Positions 42,278 through 51,455 of a stretch of 64,000 nt of DNA are shown in pieces. Made by a program: the position numbers and the translations under genes. Origin of the DNA: Streptomyces caeruleatus. GTDB taxonomy: Bacteria; Actinomycetota; Actinomycetes; Streptomycetales; Streptomycetaceae. The notes beneath the pieces were generated by a model. That model saw only the letters and a program-made list of their open reading frames with translations, had not been told where the DNA came from and ran no database searches. How positions within the stretch are numbered: the stretch's first letter is position 1; each line of letters starts with the position of its first letter. The stretch is from NCBI RefSeq assembly GCF_001514235.1, contig NZ_KQ948933.1, forward strand, positions 293,003-357,002, written 5' to 3'.

Positions 42278-43141
42278 ATGCCCCACAGAACCGCCTTGAC
42301 CGCGCTCGCCCTCGCGCTCGTCACCGCCGTCGGCGGAACGGCCGCCTACGCCACGCAGGTCGACACCGCGTCCAGCACTGCCGGCCGGCCCCCGTCCAGC
42401 CCGTCCAGCCCGGCCGGCCGGCACCACCCCAGCACCACCCTTCTGGACAAGGTGCCCGAGCGCGGGGTGCTGCGCGTCTGCACCACCGGCGACTACCGGC
42501 CGTTCAGCCACCTGGACCCCGCCACGAAGTCGTACACCGGCATCGACGTCGACATGGCGAGGAACCTGGCGAGCAGCCTGGGCGTGAAGCCCCGGTTCGT
42601 GGCGACCACTTGGGCAGAGCTCGTGGCCGACCTGACGGCGGGCAAGTGCGACCTCGGGATGGGAGGGGTCTCCGTGACACTGGCCAGGGCGCGCAAGGCG
42701 TACTTCAGCACGCCCTACCTCGTGGACGGCAAGGCCGCGATTGCCCGCTGTAAGGACAAGGACAAGTACCAGTCGCTGAAGGAGATCGACCAGCCGGGTG
42801 TCCGGGTGATCGTCAACCCCGGCGGTACCAACGAGGCGTTCGCCAAGGCCAACATCCACCAGGCGACCCTCGTCACCCACCCCGACAACACCACGATCTT
42901 CGACGAGATCGTCGCGGGCCACGCCGACGTGATGATCACGGACGGCAGCGAGACCGAGTACCAGGCCAAGCTCCACCCGGAGCTCTGCGCGATCAACCCG
43001 GACAAGCCCTTCACCTTCGGCGAGAAGGCGTACCTGCTGCCACGTGGCGACGAGGAGTTCAAGGAGTACGTCGACCAGTGGGTGCACCTGGCCACCCACG
43101 ACGGTACCTACGACGGTTACGCGGCGGACTGGCTCAGCTGA
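42278..43141 (+). CDS. PheC-like (cyclohexadienyl dehydratase/SBP3) secreted protein
   Basis: A 287-residue protein with signal peptide ('LTALALALVTAVGGTAAYA') and a Ser/Pro linker. The mature part is a family 3 binding-protein fold: 'RVCTTGDYRPFSHLDPATKS', 'GIDVDMARNLASSLGVKPRF', 'GGVSVTLARARKAYFSTPYL' and 'NPGGTNEAFAKANIHQA'. These fit the PheC/cyclohexadienyl dehydratase branch more closely than amino-acid transporters, and no permease genes adjoin. PheC enzymes convert prephenate or arogenate to phenylpyruvate or phenylalanine outside the cytoplasm. Enzyme or ligand binder cannot be settled from sequence. ATG 42278 has AGGAAG upstream. Confidence 0.8.
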   Translation: MPHRTALTALALALVTAVGGTAAYATQVDTASSTAGRPPSSPSSPAGRHHPSTTLLDKVPERGVLRVCTTGDYRPFSHLDPATKSYTGIDVDMARNLASSLGVKPRFVATTWAELVADLTAGKCDLGMGGVSVTLARARKAYFSTPYLVDGKAAIARCKDKDKYQSLKEIDQPGVRVIVNPGGTNEAFAKANIHQATLVTHPDNTTIFDEIVAGHADVMITDGSETEYQAKLHPELCAINPDKPFTFGEKAYLLPRGDEEFKEYVDQWVHLATHDGTYDGYAADWLS

Positions 43142-43156
43142 CGCGGGGCGCCCCGG

Positions 43157-44482
43157 TCAGGCCAGGCCGAACCTCTCGGCGTGCACCTGGCGCGCGGGTA
43201 CCCGCAGCTCCCGCAGGCCGGAGAGCACCGAAGCCGTCATGGCGGGCGGGCCGCAGACGTACACGTCGCGTTCGGTGACGTCGGGGACCAGCCGGCGCAG
43301 GTTCTCCGGGCCGAACGGCGGGGTGCCGTACTCGGCGGTCCTGCCCGTGAGCAGGTGCAGCCGCCCGCCCCGCAGCGCGACCAGGTGGCGCACCGCGTCG
43401 GCCTCGCCGCGCACCCGGTACAGCACGACGACGTCACCGGTCGTCTCCTCCTCCAGCATGGCCCGCACGGGAGTGATCCCCACGCCGCCGGCGATCAGCA
43501 GGGTGCCGGGCCGGGTCCGGTGCAGCGAGGTGAACGCGCCGTACGGTCCCTCGACGTAGGCGCGGGTGCCGACCGGGACGTCGCGCAGGCCGGCGCTGGC
43601 GCTGCCCGCCGCCTTCGCCGTCAGGCGCAGACCCTGAGGGCTCGGAGCCGCCGACAGGGAGAAGGGGTTGGCCGGCCACCAGTGGTGGTGCCCGGGGAAC
43701 CGCCAGATGCAGAACTGGCCCGCGCGGGCGGGGAGTTTGTCGAGGTGGCGGCCGGTGACGTACACGGAGACCACGTCGTCCGACTCCGGCACCACGGCCG
43801 TGACGGTGAAGCGGTGGTAGGCGTTGCGCCACAGCGGCACGACGACCCGGCCTGCCAGCAGGGCGCCGAAGGCGAACAGCCACAGGATCCACCAGTAGGC
43901 CGTGGCGAACGCGGAGGACGTGAACGTCGTCGTCTCCTGCAACTGGTGGACGAAGGCCAGGCCCAGGGCGACGTAGAGGAGCAGGTGCAGGCCGTGCCAG
44001 ACCTCGTACGGGAGGCGGCGGCGCAGGGGGCGGGTGGAGATCGCCGCGATCACGACGACGACGGCCGCGGCGAGCATGCCCAGCAGGGAGGCCGGCACCC
44101 CGCTCAGCGCGACGAACGTCTTCCCCATGGACGCGTCGTCGAGCGTCGCGTAGCCGAGCACCACCAGGGTGGCGTGGGTGAGGACGGTCCACAGCAGGGT
44201 GAAGCCGACCCAGCGGTGCCACACCGTCAGCCGGTCCATGCCGATACGGCGGTCCAGCCACGGCAGTCGGGCCACCAGCAGCAGTTGGAACAGCAGGAGC
44301 AGGGCCGCGTGCAGGCCGAAGAACTTCGCGACCGTGAGCACGCTGTTCTTGCCCTCACCGGCGCTGACGAACAGCGCCTCGACGATCACCGTGTTGGCGA
44401 TGACGAAGGCCCACATCGCCGAGCGCGCCGCGTCCACCGGGAGGACGGTGCCTGTGCGCACCGTGTTGTTCGCCGTCGCCAT
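43157..44482 (-). CDS. Ferric-reductase-like transmembrane flavoprotein
   Basis: A 441-residue protein from ATG 44482. Residues about 15-220 contain six hydrophobic helices with haem-ligand-type histidines ('DRLTVWHRWVGFTLLWTVLT' then 'HATLVV', and 'WHGLHLLLYVALGLAFVHQL'). Residues 225-330 form an FAD-binding barrel ('AGQFCIWRFPGHHHWWPANP', 'FSLSAAPSPQGLRLTAKA'). The rest binds NAD(P) ('GTLLIAGGVGITPVRAMLEE', 'DVYVCGPPAMTASVLSGL', C-terminal 'HAERFGLA'). This is the layout of ferric reductase/NOX-type electron transfer across the membrane. A fragment of a paralogue lies at 36861. It is convergent with the PheC-like gene. Confidence 0.9.
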   Translation of the reverse strand: MATANNTVRTGTVLPVDAARSAMWAFVIANTVIVEALFVSAGEGKNSVLTVAKFFGLHAALLLLFQLLLVARLPWLDRRIGMDRLTVWHRWVGFTLLWTVLTHATLVVLGYATLDDASMGKTFVALSGVPASLLGMLAAAVVVVIAAISTRPLRRRLPYEVWHGLHLLLYVALGLAFVHQLQETTTFTSSAFATAYWWILWLFAFGALLAGRVVVPLWRNAYHRFTVTAVVPESDDVVSVYVTGRHLDKLPARAGQFCIWRFPGHHHWWPANPFSLSAAPSPQGLRLTAKAAGSASAGLRDVPVGTRAYVEGPYGAFTSLHRTRPGTLLIAGGVGITPVRAMLEEETTGDVVVLYRVRGEADAVRHLVALRGGRLHLLTGRTAEYGTPPFGPENLRRLVPDVTERDVYVCGPPAMTASVLSGLRELRVPARQVHAERFGLA

Positions 44483-44707
44483 GGTCGCCTCACCACATGA
44501 AGATCGAGTGATTCGTCCGGATACGCACCTCGGTCGGACAAGCATACGGACCCCGGGTCCAAAATCCCTTGATCGGAAACCGATCGACTTCTTAGAGTCC
44601 CTCTCGGTCCTCTTCGGTCGCGCCTTGCGCAACTTCGACCACTTCCGAAGGGGCCCGATCCAGGATCAGAGGCACCAGCGGTGCCTCATGGCAAGGGGGA
44701 ACAAGAC

Positions 44708-45118
44708 ATGGCAGATTCCAGGAAGTTGGCCGTCGCTTTCGCCGCGACGGCTGCGATTCTCACCCTCGGCAGCGTCCCGGCGCAGGCGGCGCAGGAGAGC
44801 ACCGCGGCCTCGACTCGGGTCGTGAACTGCGCCACCGGCCGCATGTGCATGTACGAGGACGCCAGCTACACGGGCAGCAAGTACGTCAACTGGAAGCCGA
44901 CCGGCACCAACCAGAAGTACCAGATCGACGGTTGGAACGGGGACAACGAGATCACGTCGCTGATCAACAACACCAGCTACAACATTCGGCTTTACGACAA
45001 CGACGACTACTCCGGTAGGTCGATGTGCGTCGTGAAGAACAGCTCCATCAACAACCTGAAGAACTGGTGGATCTTCAACGACAAGGCCGAGAGCGCCAAG
45101 ACCGTGGCCAACTGCTAG
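44708..45118 (+). CDS. Peptidase inhibitor family I36-like secreted protein
   Basis: A 136-residue protein from ATG 44708 (AAGGGG upstream). Signal peptide 'LAVAFAATAAILTLGSVPAQ' with AxA. The mature domain 'CATGRMCMYEDASYTGSKYV' and 'SLINNTSYNIRLYDNDDYSG' is the beta/gamma-crystallin-like I36 fold of Streptomyces metalloproteinase inhibitors, with four cysteines. It probably inhibits secreted proteases or is a cell-surface crystallin-like protein. Divergent from the ferric-reductase-like gene. Confidence 0.88.
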   Translation: MADSRKLAVAFAATAAILTLGSVPAQAAQESTAASTRVVNCATGRMCMYEDASYTGSKYVNWKPTGTNQKYQIDGWNGDNEITSLINNTSYNIRLYDNDDYSGRSMCVVKNSSINNLKNWWIFNDKAESAKTVANC

Positions 45119-45195
45119 CGGCGCGGGCGGGGGACGTGCAGGCGGCCCCCGCCCCCGGCAGTCACCGGACGGCATCCGTCGATGCCGTCCCGGCG

Positions 45196-45840
45196 TCACT
45201 GGTCCAGATACGCCAGCACCGCCAGCACCCGGCGGTTGTCGCCGTCCGTCGGCAGCAGTCCCAGCTTGGTGAAGATGTTGCCGATGTGCTTGGCGACGGC
45301 CTTCTCCGTGATGAACAGGCCCTGCGCGATACCGGCGTTGGAGCGCCCCTGGGCCACCCACTCCAGAACCTCGCGCTCGCGTGCCGAAAGGCTGCCCACG
45401 GCCTCGTCCCGCTCCTTGCGGGTCAGGAGCCCCGCGACCACCTCGGGGTCCATGACCGTACCGCCCTCGGCCACCCGGCGGATGGAGTCCAGGAACTGGC
45501 TGCCGTTGGTGACCCGGTCCTTCAGCAGATAGCCCACGGCCCGGCCGCCGTCCGCGAGCAACTCGCGGGCGTAGAGCGGCTCGACGTACTGGGAGAGCAG
45601 CAGGATCGGCAGGTCCGGGAGCCGTTCGCGGGCCGTCAGCGCCGCGCGCAGGCCCTCGTCCGTGAACGTCGGCGGCAGCCGCACGTCGACCACCGCGACG
45701 TCCGGCCGCTCACCGACGAGCGCGTCCAGCAGTTCCGTACCGTTGTCCACCGCCGCGACGACCTCGTGGCCGTGGGCGCCGAGCAGACGGACGAGCCCGT
45801 CCCTCAGGAGGAAGTGGTCTTCGGCGAGGGCAATACGCAC
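45196..45840 (-). CDS. NarL/LuxR-type response regulator
   Basis: A 214-residue regulator. The receiver has the acidic pair in 'IALAEDHFLLRDGLVRLLGA', phosphoacceptor D52 ('VAVVDVRLPP') and Lys in 'AVGYLLKDRV'. The LuxR helix-turn-helix is 'LSAREREVLEWVAQGRSNAG' and 'ITEKAVAKHIGNIFTKLGL'. Its start overlaps the end of the histidine kinase gene by about 37 nt, the usual tight coupling. That kinase gene is now split by a 189-bp insertion, so this regulator has lost its cognate kinase or relies on others. Confidence 0.9.
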   Translation of the reverse strand: MRIALAEDHFLLRDGLVRLLGAHGHEVVAAVDNGTELLDALVGERPDVAVVDVRLPPTFTDEGLRAALTARERLPDLPILLLSQYVEPLYARELLADGGRAVGYLLKDRVTNGSQFLDSIRRVAEGGTVMDPEVVAGLLTRKERDEAVGSLSAREREVLEWVAQGRSNAGIAQGLFITEKAVAKHIGNIFTKLGLLPTDGDNRRVLAVLAYLDQ

Positions 45841-47319
45841 GGAAGCTCCATCGTCACCAGCGTCGGTCCGTTCACGGGGCTGTGCACGGCGAGCACCCCG
45901 TCGAAGGTGGCGAGCCGGCGCTCGATGCCCCGCAGACCGCTGCCGCGCGAGGCGTCCGCGCCGCCGTGGCCGTCGTCGGTGACGGTGATGCGCAGCATTC
46001 CGTGAGCGTAATGGATGTCGATCAGCGCCTGTCCGGCACCGGAGTGCTTGGCGACGTTGGTGAGAACCTCCGAGACCGCGAAGTACGCGGCGGACTCGAC
46101 CGGCGTCTCGGGCCGGCCCGGCAGGTCGATCTCGACCTCGGTGCGGACCGGGCAGACCATCGCCAACGCCCGTACGGCGTCGGCGAGTCCACGGTCGGCG
46201 AGGACCGGGGGATGGATGCCGCGCACCAGGTCGCGCAGTTCGGCCAGCGCCTTGGCGGAGGACTCGCGCGCCTCGACGAGCAGGGCGCGCACGGCCTCGG
46301 GGTTGGTCTCCAGGAGGTTCTCGGCGGCGTCCAGGGTCATGCCCATCGCCACCAGGCGGGCCTGGGCGCCGTCGTGCAGGTCGCGTTCGATACGGCGGAT
46401 CTCGGCCATCTGCGTGTCGACGGCGTCGGAGCGGGTCGCGGCCAGGTGCCAGGGCCTGTCCGGCGGATCAGGCCGGCTTCAAGGAACGGCGCCTCATCAA
46501 CTCAGGTGAGCGGGGCCTGGTGCGTCCAGCTGCAAGGCGGAGGAGGGCGGCGACGCGGAGCGTCGGCAACCGACGACAACGCCGCAGATGGGCGCACCAG
46601 GCCCCGCGACGCCGGCATGATCCGCCGGACAGGCCCTGGATCCGGCCGGCCATCAGCTCGCTCTCGCTCGGGGCGAGCATCGCGCGGGTGTACAGGGCGT
46701 GCCGGCGCACGACGCGCGGCGCCGCCCACAGGGCCAGCGGCAGTTGCAGGACGCCGAGTACCCCGGCGAGCACGGCGGTGGCCTGCCCCTCGATCGGGAC
46801 GAACTGGTACCACAGGCCGTCCCACTCGGCGGAGAGCGGGACACCGAAGAAGGCGAGGAAGATCCCCCACACGCCGCTCAGGACCAGGGCGAGGGGAAGG
46901 AAGGCGAGGAGCGCGCCGGCCAGCGGGTCGACCAGCACCCAGACGTACTCCCGCCGGGTCTGCGGGTCGCTCATGATCCACCGGTAGCGGGCGACCACCC
47001 CGGACGCCCCCTCGGGCACGGGTGGCAGCGGGCCGGGCGGGCCCGGTATCTCCACGCCCGACCAGCGCAGCGCCAGTGCGCGCCGACGGGCGGCCAGGTC
47101 GCGGATCCCCTCCATGGCGCGCGGCACCAAGCCGAGGCCGGGGCCCATCAGGCTGATCGCCCCGCAGACCGACAGTGACCGGCCGAGGGCCGCCGTCGCC
47201 GTCCAGCACAGGGTCAGCGCCCGCCGCAGCCCCACCCATCCGGCCGTGACGGAGAACCCCCCGGGCCCTGTGCTCTCGTCGGCCGGACGGTTCCCCCCGA
47301 GCCGCTTCGCGCGGTCCAT
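45804..47319 (-). pseudogene. NarL-type sensor histidine kinase split by a MITE
   Basis: The N-terminal half (47319-46639) has four hydrophobic helices ('LVDPLAGALLAFLPLALVLS', 'ATAVLAGVLGVLQLPLALWA') and ends 'APSESELMAGRIQ'. The C-terminal half (46449-45804) resumes 'HLAATRSDAVDTQMAEIRRI', 'ERDLHDGAQARLVAMGM' (HisKA_3, His in 'DLHDG') and the HATPase 'AVSEVLTNVAKHSGAGQALI', 'DDGHGGADASRGSGLRGIER'. Between them sit 189 bp with inverted ends and an in-frame stop. Without the insert the reading frame would be intact. The C-terminal piece could in principle still be made from an internal start. Confidence 0.9.
46450..46638. mobile_element. 189-bp MITE with 21-bp terminal inverted repeats
   Basis: Ends begin CAG followed by GGCCTGTCCGGCGGATCA at 46450-46470, and the exact inverse is at 46618-46638. 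A nested pair, GGGGCCTGGTGCG and CGCACCAGGCCCC, lies inside. There is no room for a transposase, so it would need one supplied in trans. Such ends look like those of Streptomyces IS5-group elements (from memory). No clear target duplication is visible. Confidence 0.88.
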
Positions 47320-47386
47320 ACGACTCGCTCCCCTCTGTCGCCTGTGCGGTGATGTCTCCGGTACGGGGGCCGAAGCGCCCGTGCCC

Positions 47387-48604
47387 TCATTCTGGCGACA
47401 CCGGGGCCCGCAAGTCGGTGGGAAAAACTCCCCTCTCCGCGTCCCGCTCCTCCCCGCGGCTCGCCACCGCCAGGGTCACGGTCACCGCCAGCGAGGCGAC
47501 CGCCATGGCCGTCATCGCCGTCGCGGGCGAGGTCAGTTGGGCGATCGAGCCGGCGAGGGCGGCGCTGAGTCCCTGCAGGGTGAGCATTCCGGCGGCGCGC
47601 AACCCGAGGGCGTGGCCCGCGAGTTCGTCCGGGGTGAGGGACATGAGGCGCTCCTGCTGGGCGAGGCTCGCGCCGAAGCCGACGGAGGCGACGCACACGG
47701 CCAGCGCGGCCCAGGGCGTGCCCGGCCGCAGGGCGAAGAGCAGGTACGGCGTGGCCAGCAGGAGGAGCAGCGGGACCGGCAGGCGGGAGCGCAGGGCGGG
47801 CGGTACGAAGCGGCCGACGGTCAGATCGCCGACGAACATGCCCAGCGCCGCGGCGGCGAACAGGGTGCCGGCGGCCCCGGAGTCGTAGGAGACGAAGAGG
47901 GATTCACAGCCGACGATCAGCCCGTTGGGGATCCACAGGCCCAGGTAGGTGAGGCGGCGGGGGCGCGAGGACCACAGGAGGGCGTTGGTGCGCCAGGTCG
48001 CCGCTACGGACGGGCGGCCCGCGCTGCGGGGCGGGCGGGCGGTCAGGCCCAGGCGGAAGACGAGGGACGCGGTGGCGTACAGCGCCGCCGACAGCATCAG
48101 ACAGCTCCGGGGGGACAGCAGCGTCAGCAGGGCGCCGCCCGTCGCGAACCCGACGACCTGCACCAGCCCGAACACCATGTTGAACACCGAACGGCCCAGT
48201 ACGAAGCCGTCCTTGGGCAGGATCTCGTTCAGCAGACCGCCGGTCACTCCCCCGCCCAGCGAGGCGATCAGGCCCTGGAGGAAGATCACGCCGAAGATCG
48301 CCCCGACGGGCAGGCCGGGCAGGGCCAGCACCGTCGTACAGGCGGCGAAGGCGAGGCTGATGGAGCCCAGCGTCGCCCGCGGGGGCAGCCGGTCGGCGCC
48401 CGACAGGAGGAAGGTCGCCCCGAGCATCTGCGCGAGCTGCGGCCCGAACATGCTCACCGCCGACAGCAGCGGCGAGTCGGTGGCCCGGTAGACCAGCGTG
48501 GCCAGCGCCAGCCCGCCGATCGTCAGGGCGGCGCCCTGGGCCGCGGAGGCGAGGAAGAACGGGGTGAACTCGGGGGTGCGGAAGAGCTCGCGGTAGCTGC
48601 GCAT
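47387..48604 (-). CDS. MFS transporter (12 TM)
   Basis: A 405-residue permease from ATG 48604 ('MRSYRELFRTPEFTPFFLAS'), with about 12 hydrophobic segments, including 'GAALTIGGLALATLVYRATD' and 'VGAIFGVIFLQGLIASLGGG'. The N-terminal 'YRELFRTPEFTPFFLA' is typical of actinobacterial MFS proteins of the drug-exporter-like class. It is divergent from the ArsR-type regulator at 48670, with the TGTTTCGCG palindrome between their starts. Inducible export of an unknown compound is inferred. Confidence 0.87.
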   Translation of the reverse strand: MRSYRELFRTPEFTPFFLASAAQGAALTIGGLALATLVYRATDSPLLSAVSMFGPQLAQMLGATFLLSGADRLPPRATLGSISLAFAACTTVLALPGLPVGAIFGVIFLQGLIASLGGGVTGGLLNEILPKDGFVLGRSVFNMVFGLVQVVGFATGGALLTLLSPRSCLMLSAALYATASLVFRLGLTARPPRSAGRPSVAATWRTNALLWSSRPRRLTYLGLWIPNGLIVGCESLFVSYDSGAAGTLFAAAALGMFVGDLTVGRFVPPALRSRLPVPLLLLLATPYLLFALRPGTPWAALAVCVASVGFGASLAQQERLMSLTPDELAGHALGLRAAGMLTLQGLSAALAGSIAQLTSPATAMTAMAVASLAVTVTLAVASRGEERDAERGVFPTDLRAPVSPE

Positions 48605-48641
48605 GCGCGGAGTCTGCGGCGCCGGAAGCGGGGGGTCGTAT

Positions 48642-48663
48642 TGTTTCGCGCGGACGCGAAACA
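48642..48663. promoter_or_regulatory. Palindromic operator between MFS and ArsR genes
   Basis: TGTTTCGCG-CGGA-CGCGAAACA: perfect 9-bp arms and a 4-bp spacer, ending 6 bp before the regulator start at 48670 and 38 bp before the MFS start at 48604. Placement suits control of both genes by the ArsR-like protein. Confidence 0.65.
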
Positions 48664-48669
48664 CCGGGG

Positions 48670-49650
48670 GTGCGCATGGGGTGGTGGCAGCTCAACGCGG
48701 ACACGCTCGCCCGCAGCCGCTTCGTCCTCTCCCCGTTCACCGAGACCCTCGCGAGCCTGAAGCTGCTGCACGCGGGCACGCCCGCGCACCCCGGCGAGCA
48801 GGCCTGGCTCCGCGCCCATCTGCCCGCCTACCGCGCCCGCCTCGCCGCCGACCCCACGACCGCGCGGCTCGTGCGCGCCGCCCTCGGCCGGTCCTGGATC
48901 GCCGACTTCGTCACCCCCACCCCGAAGGACGGGGAGAGCTTCGAGGAGGTCGTCGCCCGGGTGCGCTCCGCCGACCCCGCCGCCGCACGCGCCCACCTCA
49001 CCGTCTCCCTCGCCGGCCCGCTGCCCGCCGTACTCGACCGCGACGACCTCCCCGACCGCGCCGCCGCGCTCCTGGAGTACGTCTGGACCCGGACCGTACG
49101 GCCGTACTGGGACCGGCGCCGGCGCATCCTGGAGGCGGACGTGGCCGCCCGGACCGCGCGGGTGAGCCAGGGCGGCTGGGCGGCGGTGCTGGACTCCCTG
49201 CGGCCGGGGCAGACCCGCTGGCTCGGCGAGAACCGGCTCCAGGTGAACCTGCACGAGTACCCGCCCCGCGAGATCTCCGGCGCCGAGCTCGTCTTCATGC
49301 CGGTCACCCCGAGGACCGGCTGGGTCTCCTGGGAGGAGCCCGACCGGTACGCCCTCGTCTACGCCTGCACGGGCGCCCTCGCCGACCCGGGCGCCCGGCC
49401 CGTCCCCGCGAGCCTCGGCGCCCTGCTGGGACCGGCCCGGGCCACGGTCCTCGTCCTCCTGGGCTCCCCCATGAGCACGAGCCAGCTGGTCGCGGTGACG
49501 GGCCAGAGCCTGGGCTCGGTCGGACGGCATCTGCGGGTGCTGCTGGACGCGGGGCTGGTGGAGCGGCGGCGGGCGGGACGGTCGGTGCTGTACTCGCGGA
49601 CGGCGGCGGGGGACACCCTCGTCGACGCCCGGCGCCGGTCCGACACGTAG
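48670..49650 (+). CDS. ArsR-type helix-turn-helix regulator (DUF5937-like)
   Basis: A 326-residue protein from GTG 48670 (or ATG 48676, 'MGWWQLNADTLARSRFVLSP'). The long N-terminal domain (1-230) is that of the Streptomyces ArsR-like group ('FTETLASLKLLHAG', 'LEYVWTRTVRPYWDRRRRIL', 'WVSWEEPDRYALVYACTG'). The winged helix is at the C-terminus ('PMSTSQLVAVTGQSLGSVGR', 'HLRVLLDAGLVERRRAGRSV', 'LYSRTAAG'). It probably represses the divergent MFS gene through the 48642 palindrome. With so little space the ribosome site is not clear. Confidence 0.85.
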   Translation: MRMGWWQLNADTLARSRFVLSPFTETLASLKLLHAGTPAHPGEQAWLRAHLPAYRARLAADPTTARLVRAALGRSWIADFVTPTPKDGESFEEVVARVRSADPAAARAHLTVSLAGPLPAVLDRDDLPDRAAALLEYVWTRTVRPYWDRRRRILEADVAARTARVSQGGWAAVLDSLRPGQTRWLGENRLQVNLHEYPPREISGAELVFMPVTPRTGWVSWEEPDRYALVYACTGALADPGARPVPASLGALLGPARATVLVLLGSPMSTSQLVAVTGQSLGSVGRHLRVLLDAGLVERRRAGRSVLYSRTAAGDTLVDARRRSDT

Positions 49651-49669
49651 CGGAGTTAGCATCCGCTTC

Positions 49670-50173
49670 ATGACAACCCATGACAGCAGCTCCCCCCTCG
49701 ACGTCGACATCAACACCCTCACCGGCGGCGCCGCCGACCTCGCCCAGTACGCCGGCCAGGCGGTCCTCGTCGTGAACGTCGCCTCCAAGTGCGGCCTCAC
49801 CCCGCAGTACAACGGCCTGGAGAAGCTCCAGGAGCGCTACGCGGAGCGCGGCTTCACCGTGCTCGGCGTGCCCTGCAACCAGTTCATGGGACAGGAGCCC
49901 GGCAGCGCCGAGGAGATCGCCGAGTTCTGCTCGGCGACGTACGGCGTGACCTTCCCGATGACCGAGAAGGTCGAGGTGAACGGGGAGGGACGGCACCCGC
50001 TGTACGAGCGTCTGGTCGGTTTCGCCGACGCCGAGGGGCACAGCGGCGACATCCGCTGGAACTTCGAGAAGTTCCTGATCGGCCGGGACGGCACCGTCGT
50101 CGCCCGCTTCTCGCCGCAGACCGAGCCGGAGGCCGCGGAACTGGTGGCGGCCGTCGAGGCCCAGCTGGTGTAG
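49670..50173 (+). CDS. Glutathione peroxidase-family protein
   Basis: A 167-residue thioredoxin-fold peroxidase. 'VLVVNVASKCGLTPQYNGLE' holds the catalytic Cys (Cys in place of selenocysteine). 'GVPCNQFMGQEPGSAEEIAE' is the second conserved segment with a resolving-type Cys, and 'DIRWNFEKFLIGRDG' holds the catalytic Trp and Asn. Bacterial Cys-GPx proteins reduce peroxides using thioredoxin rather than glutathione. It is 20 bp after the ArsR gene and may be cotranscribed with it. Confidence 0.92.
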   Translation: MTTHDSSSPLDVDINTLTGGAADLAQYAGQAVLVVNVASKCGLTPQYNGLEKLQERYAERGFTVLGVPCNQFMGQEPGSAEEIAEFCSATYGVTFPMTEKVEVNGEGRHPLYERLVGFADAEGHSGDIRWNFEKFLIGRDGTVVARFSPQTEPEAAELVAAVEAQLV

Positions 50174-50256
50174 CCGGGGTTGACCTTGCCCCTGGGGCAG
50201 GGCCGAGCGTCCTTCGCACCGGGCGGAAGAGCCGCCCGGTGACGGAGGATGAGGCA

Positions 50257-51108
50257 GTGGACGACGAACTGCTCACGATCGGCGTGTTCGCCGCACGGGC
50301 CAGGCTCTCGGCCAAGGCGTTGCGCCTGTACGACCGTCTGGGGCTGCTGCCTCCCGTGCGGGTCGACGAGGTCAGTGGCTACCGCTACTACCGCGCCGGC
50401 CAGATCGAGCGCGCCCGCCTGGTGGCGCTGCTGCGCCAGCTGGACATGCCGCTCGCACGGGTCGCGGAGGTGGTCGAGGCACCGGACGGGGCCGCGGCCG
50501 CGGCCCGGCTCGACGCGTACTGGGCGGATGTCGAGGCGCGGGTGGCGGGGCAGCGGACGCTCGCCGAGTACCTCCGTGGACGGCTGTCGGGGAGGAGCTC
50601 CGAGATGTACGGCAAGTTCGTGGTCGAGACGGTGGACGTGCCCGAGCAGGTGGTGATCGGCGAGGCCCGCCATGTGCTGGCGGGCGAGCTGCCTACGTGG
50701 ATCGGGGCGTCACTGGGCCGGCTGGAGTCGGCGGCGCGGGAGTGCGGCGGGATCACGGGGCCGCCGTTCGTCGTGTACCACTCCGAGGTGTCGATGGAGA
50801 GCGACGGTCCCGCCGAGTCGTGCGTACCGGTGGCGGACGAGGCGGCGGCCCGGGCGTGGGCCGAGCAGCACGGCCGTACCGGGGAGACGAAGGTGCGGGT
50901 GCAGCCCGCCCAGCGGCTGGCCTACACCCGCGTCACCAAGGCCCAGGTGGCCCATCCGCAGATTCTGGCGGCCTTCGAGGCGGTGGAGGAGTGGATCGCC
51001 CGGGAGGGCCTGGAACAGACGGGCCCGTGCCGGGAGGTGTACTTCGCGGACTGGGAGGCGGCGGGGGCGGAGGACCCGGTGTGCGATGTGGCGTTCCCGG
51101 TGAGGTGA
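50257..51108 (+). CDS. MerR-family regulator with GyrI-like effector domain
   Basis: A 283-residue protein. The MerR winged helix 'LLTIGVFAARARLSAKALRL', 'YDRLGLLPPVRVDEVSGYRY' and a coiled dimerisation helix fill residues 1-115. The C-terminal 150 residues ('VVETVDVPEQVVIGEARHVL', 'GPPFVVYHSEVS', 'CREVYFADWEA') form a GyrI-like drug-binding domain, as in BmrR/TipA-type activators. GTG 50257 is preferred for the GGAGG site 8 nt upstream; GTG 50239 is possible. It probably activates a multidrug or detoxification gene; none adjoins except the peroxidase. Confidence 0.88.
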   Translation: MDDELLTIGVFAARARLSAKALRLYDRLGLLPPVRVDEVSGYRYYRAGQIERARLVALLRQLDMPLARVAEVVEAPDGAAAAARLDAYWADVEARVAGQRTLAEYLRGRLSGRSSEMYGKFVVETVDVPEQVVIGEARHVLAGELPTWIGASLGRLESAARECGGITGPPFVVYHSEVSMESDGPAESCVPVADEAAARAWAEQHGRTGETKVRVQPAQRLAYTRVTKAQVAHPQILAAFEAVEEWIAREGLEQTGPCREVYFADWEAAGAEDPVCDVAFPVR

Positions 51109-51263
51109 CCCGCCGGGCCGCACCGGAAAGGCCCTGGGGGCCGGGGCACAGCCGAGCCCTCTCGGCAAGGACGGCGGGCTGGTCGAGAGGGCTCTTCCTG
51201 TGGTGCTTGTGCAGTTGTGGTTCGTGCGGTCGGTTGAGGGTGAGGATCAGCCGGAACCGCCCC

Positions 51264-51455
51264 TCACGCCTTGACCGACGCCACGAAGGTGTTCCACGCG
51301 GTCGCGGGGAACGCCAGGATCGGGCCCGCGGGAACCTTGGAGTCCCGCACCGCCATGGCCGCCGTGACCGGCGACTTGATCTCGACGCAAGCGCCGTTCC
51401 CTGTGGAGTACGAGGACTTGGTCCACGTGTCCGTGGCACCCTGACGAATTGCCAT
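51264..51455 (-). CDS. DUF397 protein
   Basis: A 63-residue DUF397 protein ('TWTKSSYSTGNGACVEIKSP', 'VTAAMAVRDSKVPAGPILAF', 'WNTFVASVKA'). In Streptomyces these small proteins are partners of the adjacent XRE-DUF5753 regulators, often as an antitoxin-like or signalling pair in development. It lies downstream of the regulator on the same strand, separated by 215 bp. Confidence 0.92.
   Translation of the reverse strand: MAIRQGATDTWTKSSYSTGNGACVEIKSPVTAAMAVRDSKVPAGPILAFPATAWNTFVASVKA

Noticed and set aside
47114..48760. 548-codon plus-strand frame
   Set aside because: Shadow of the MFS gene on the minus strand; Arg/Gly/Gln-rich without any motif.
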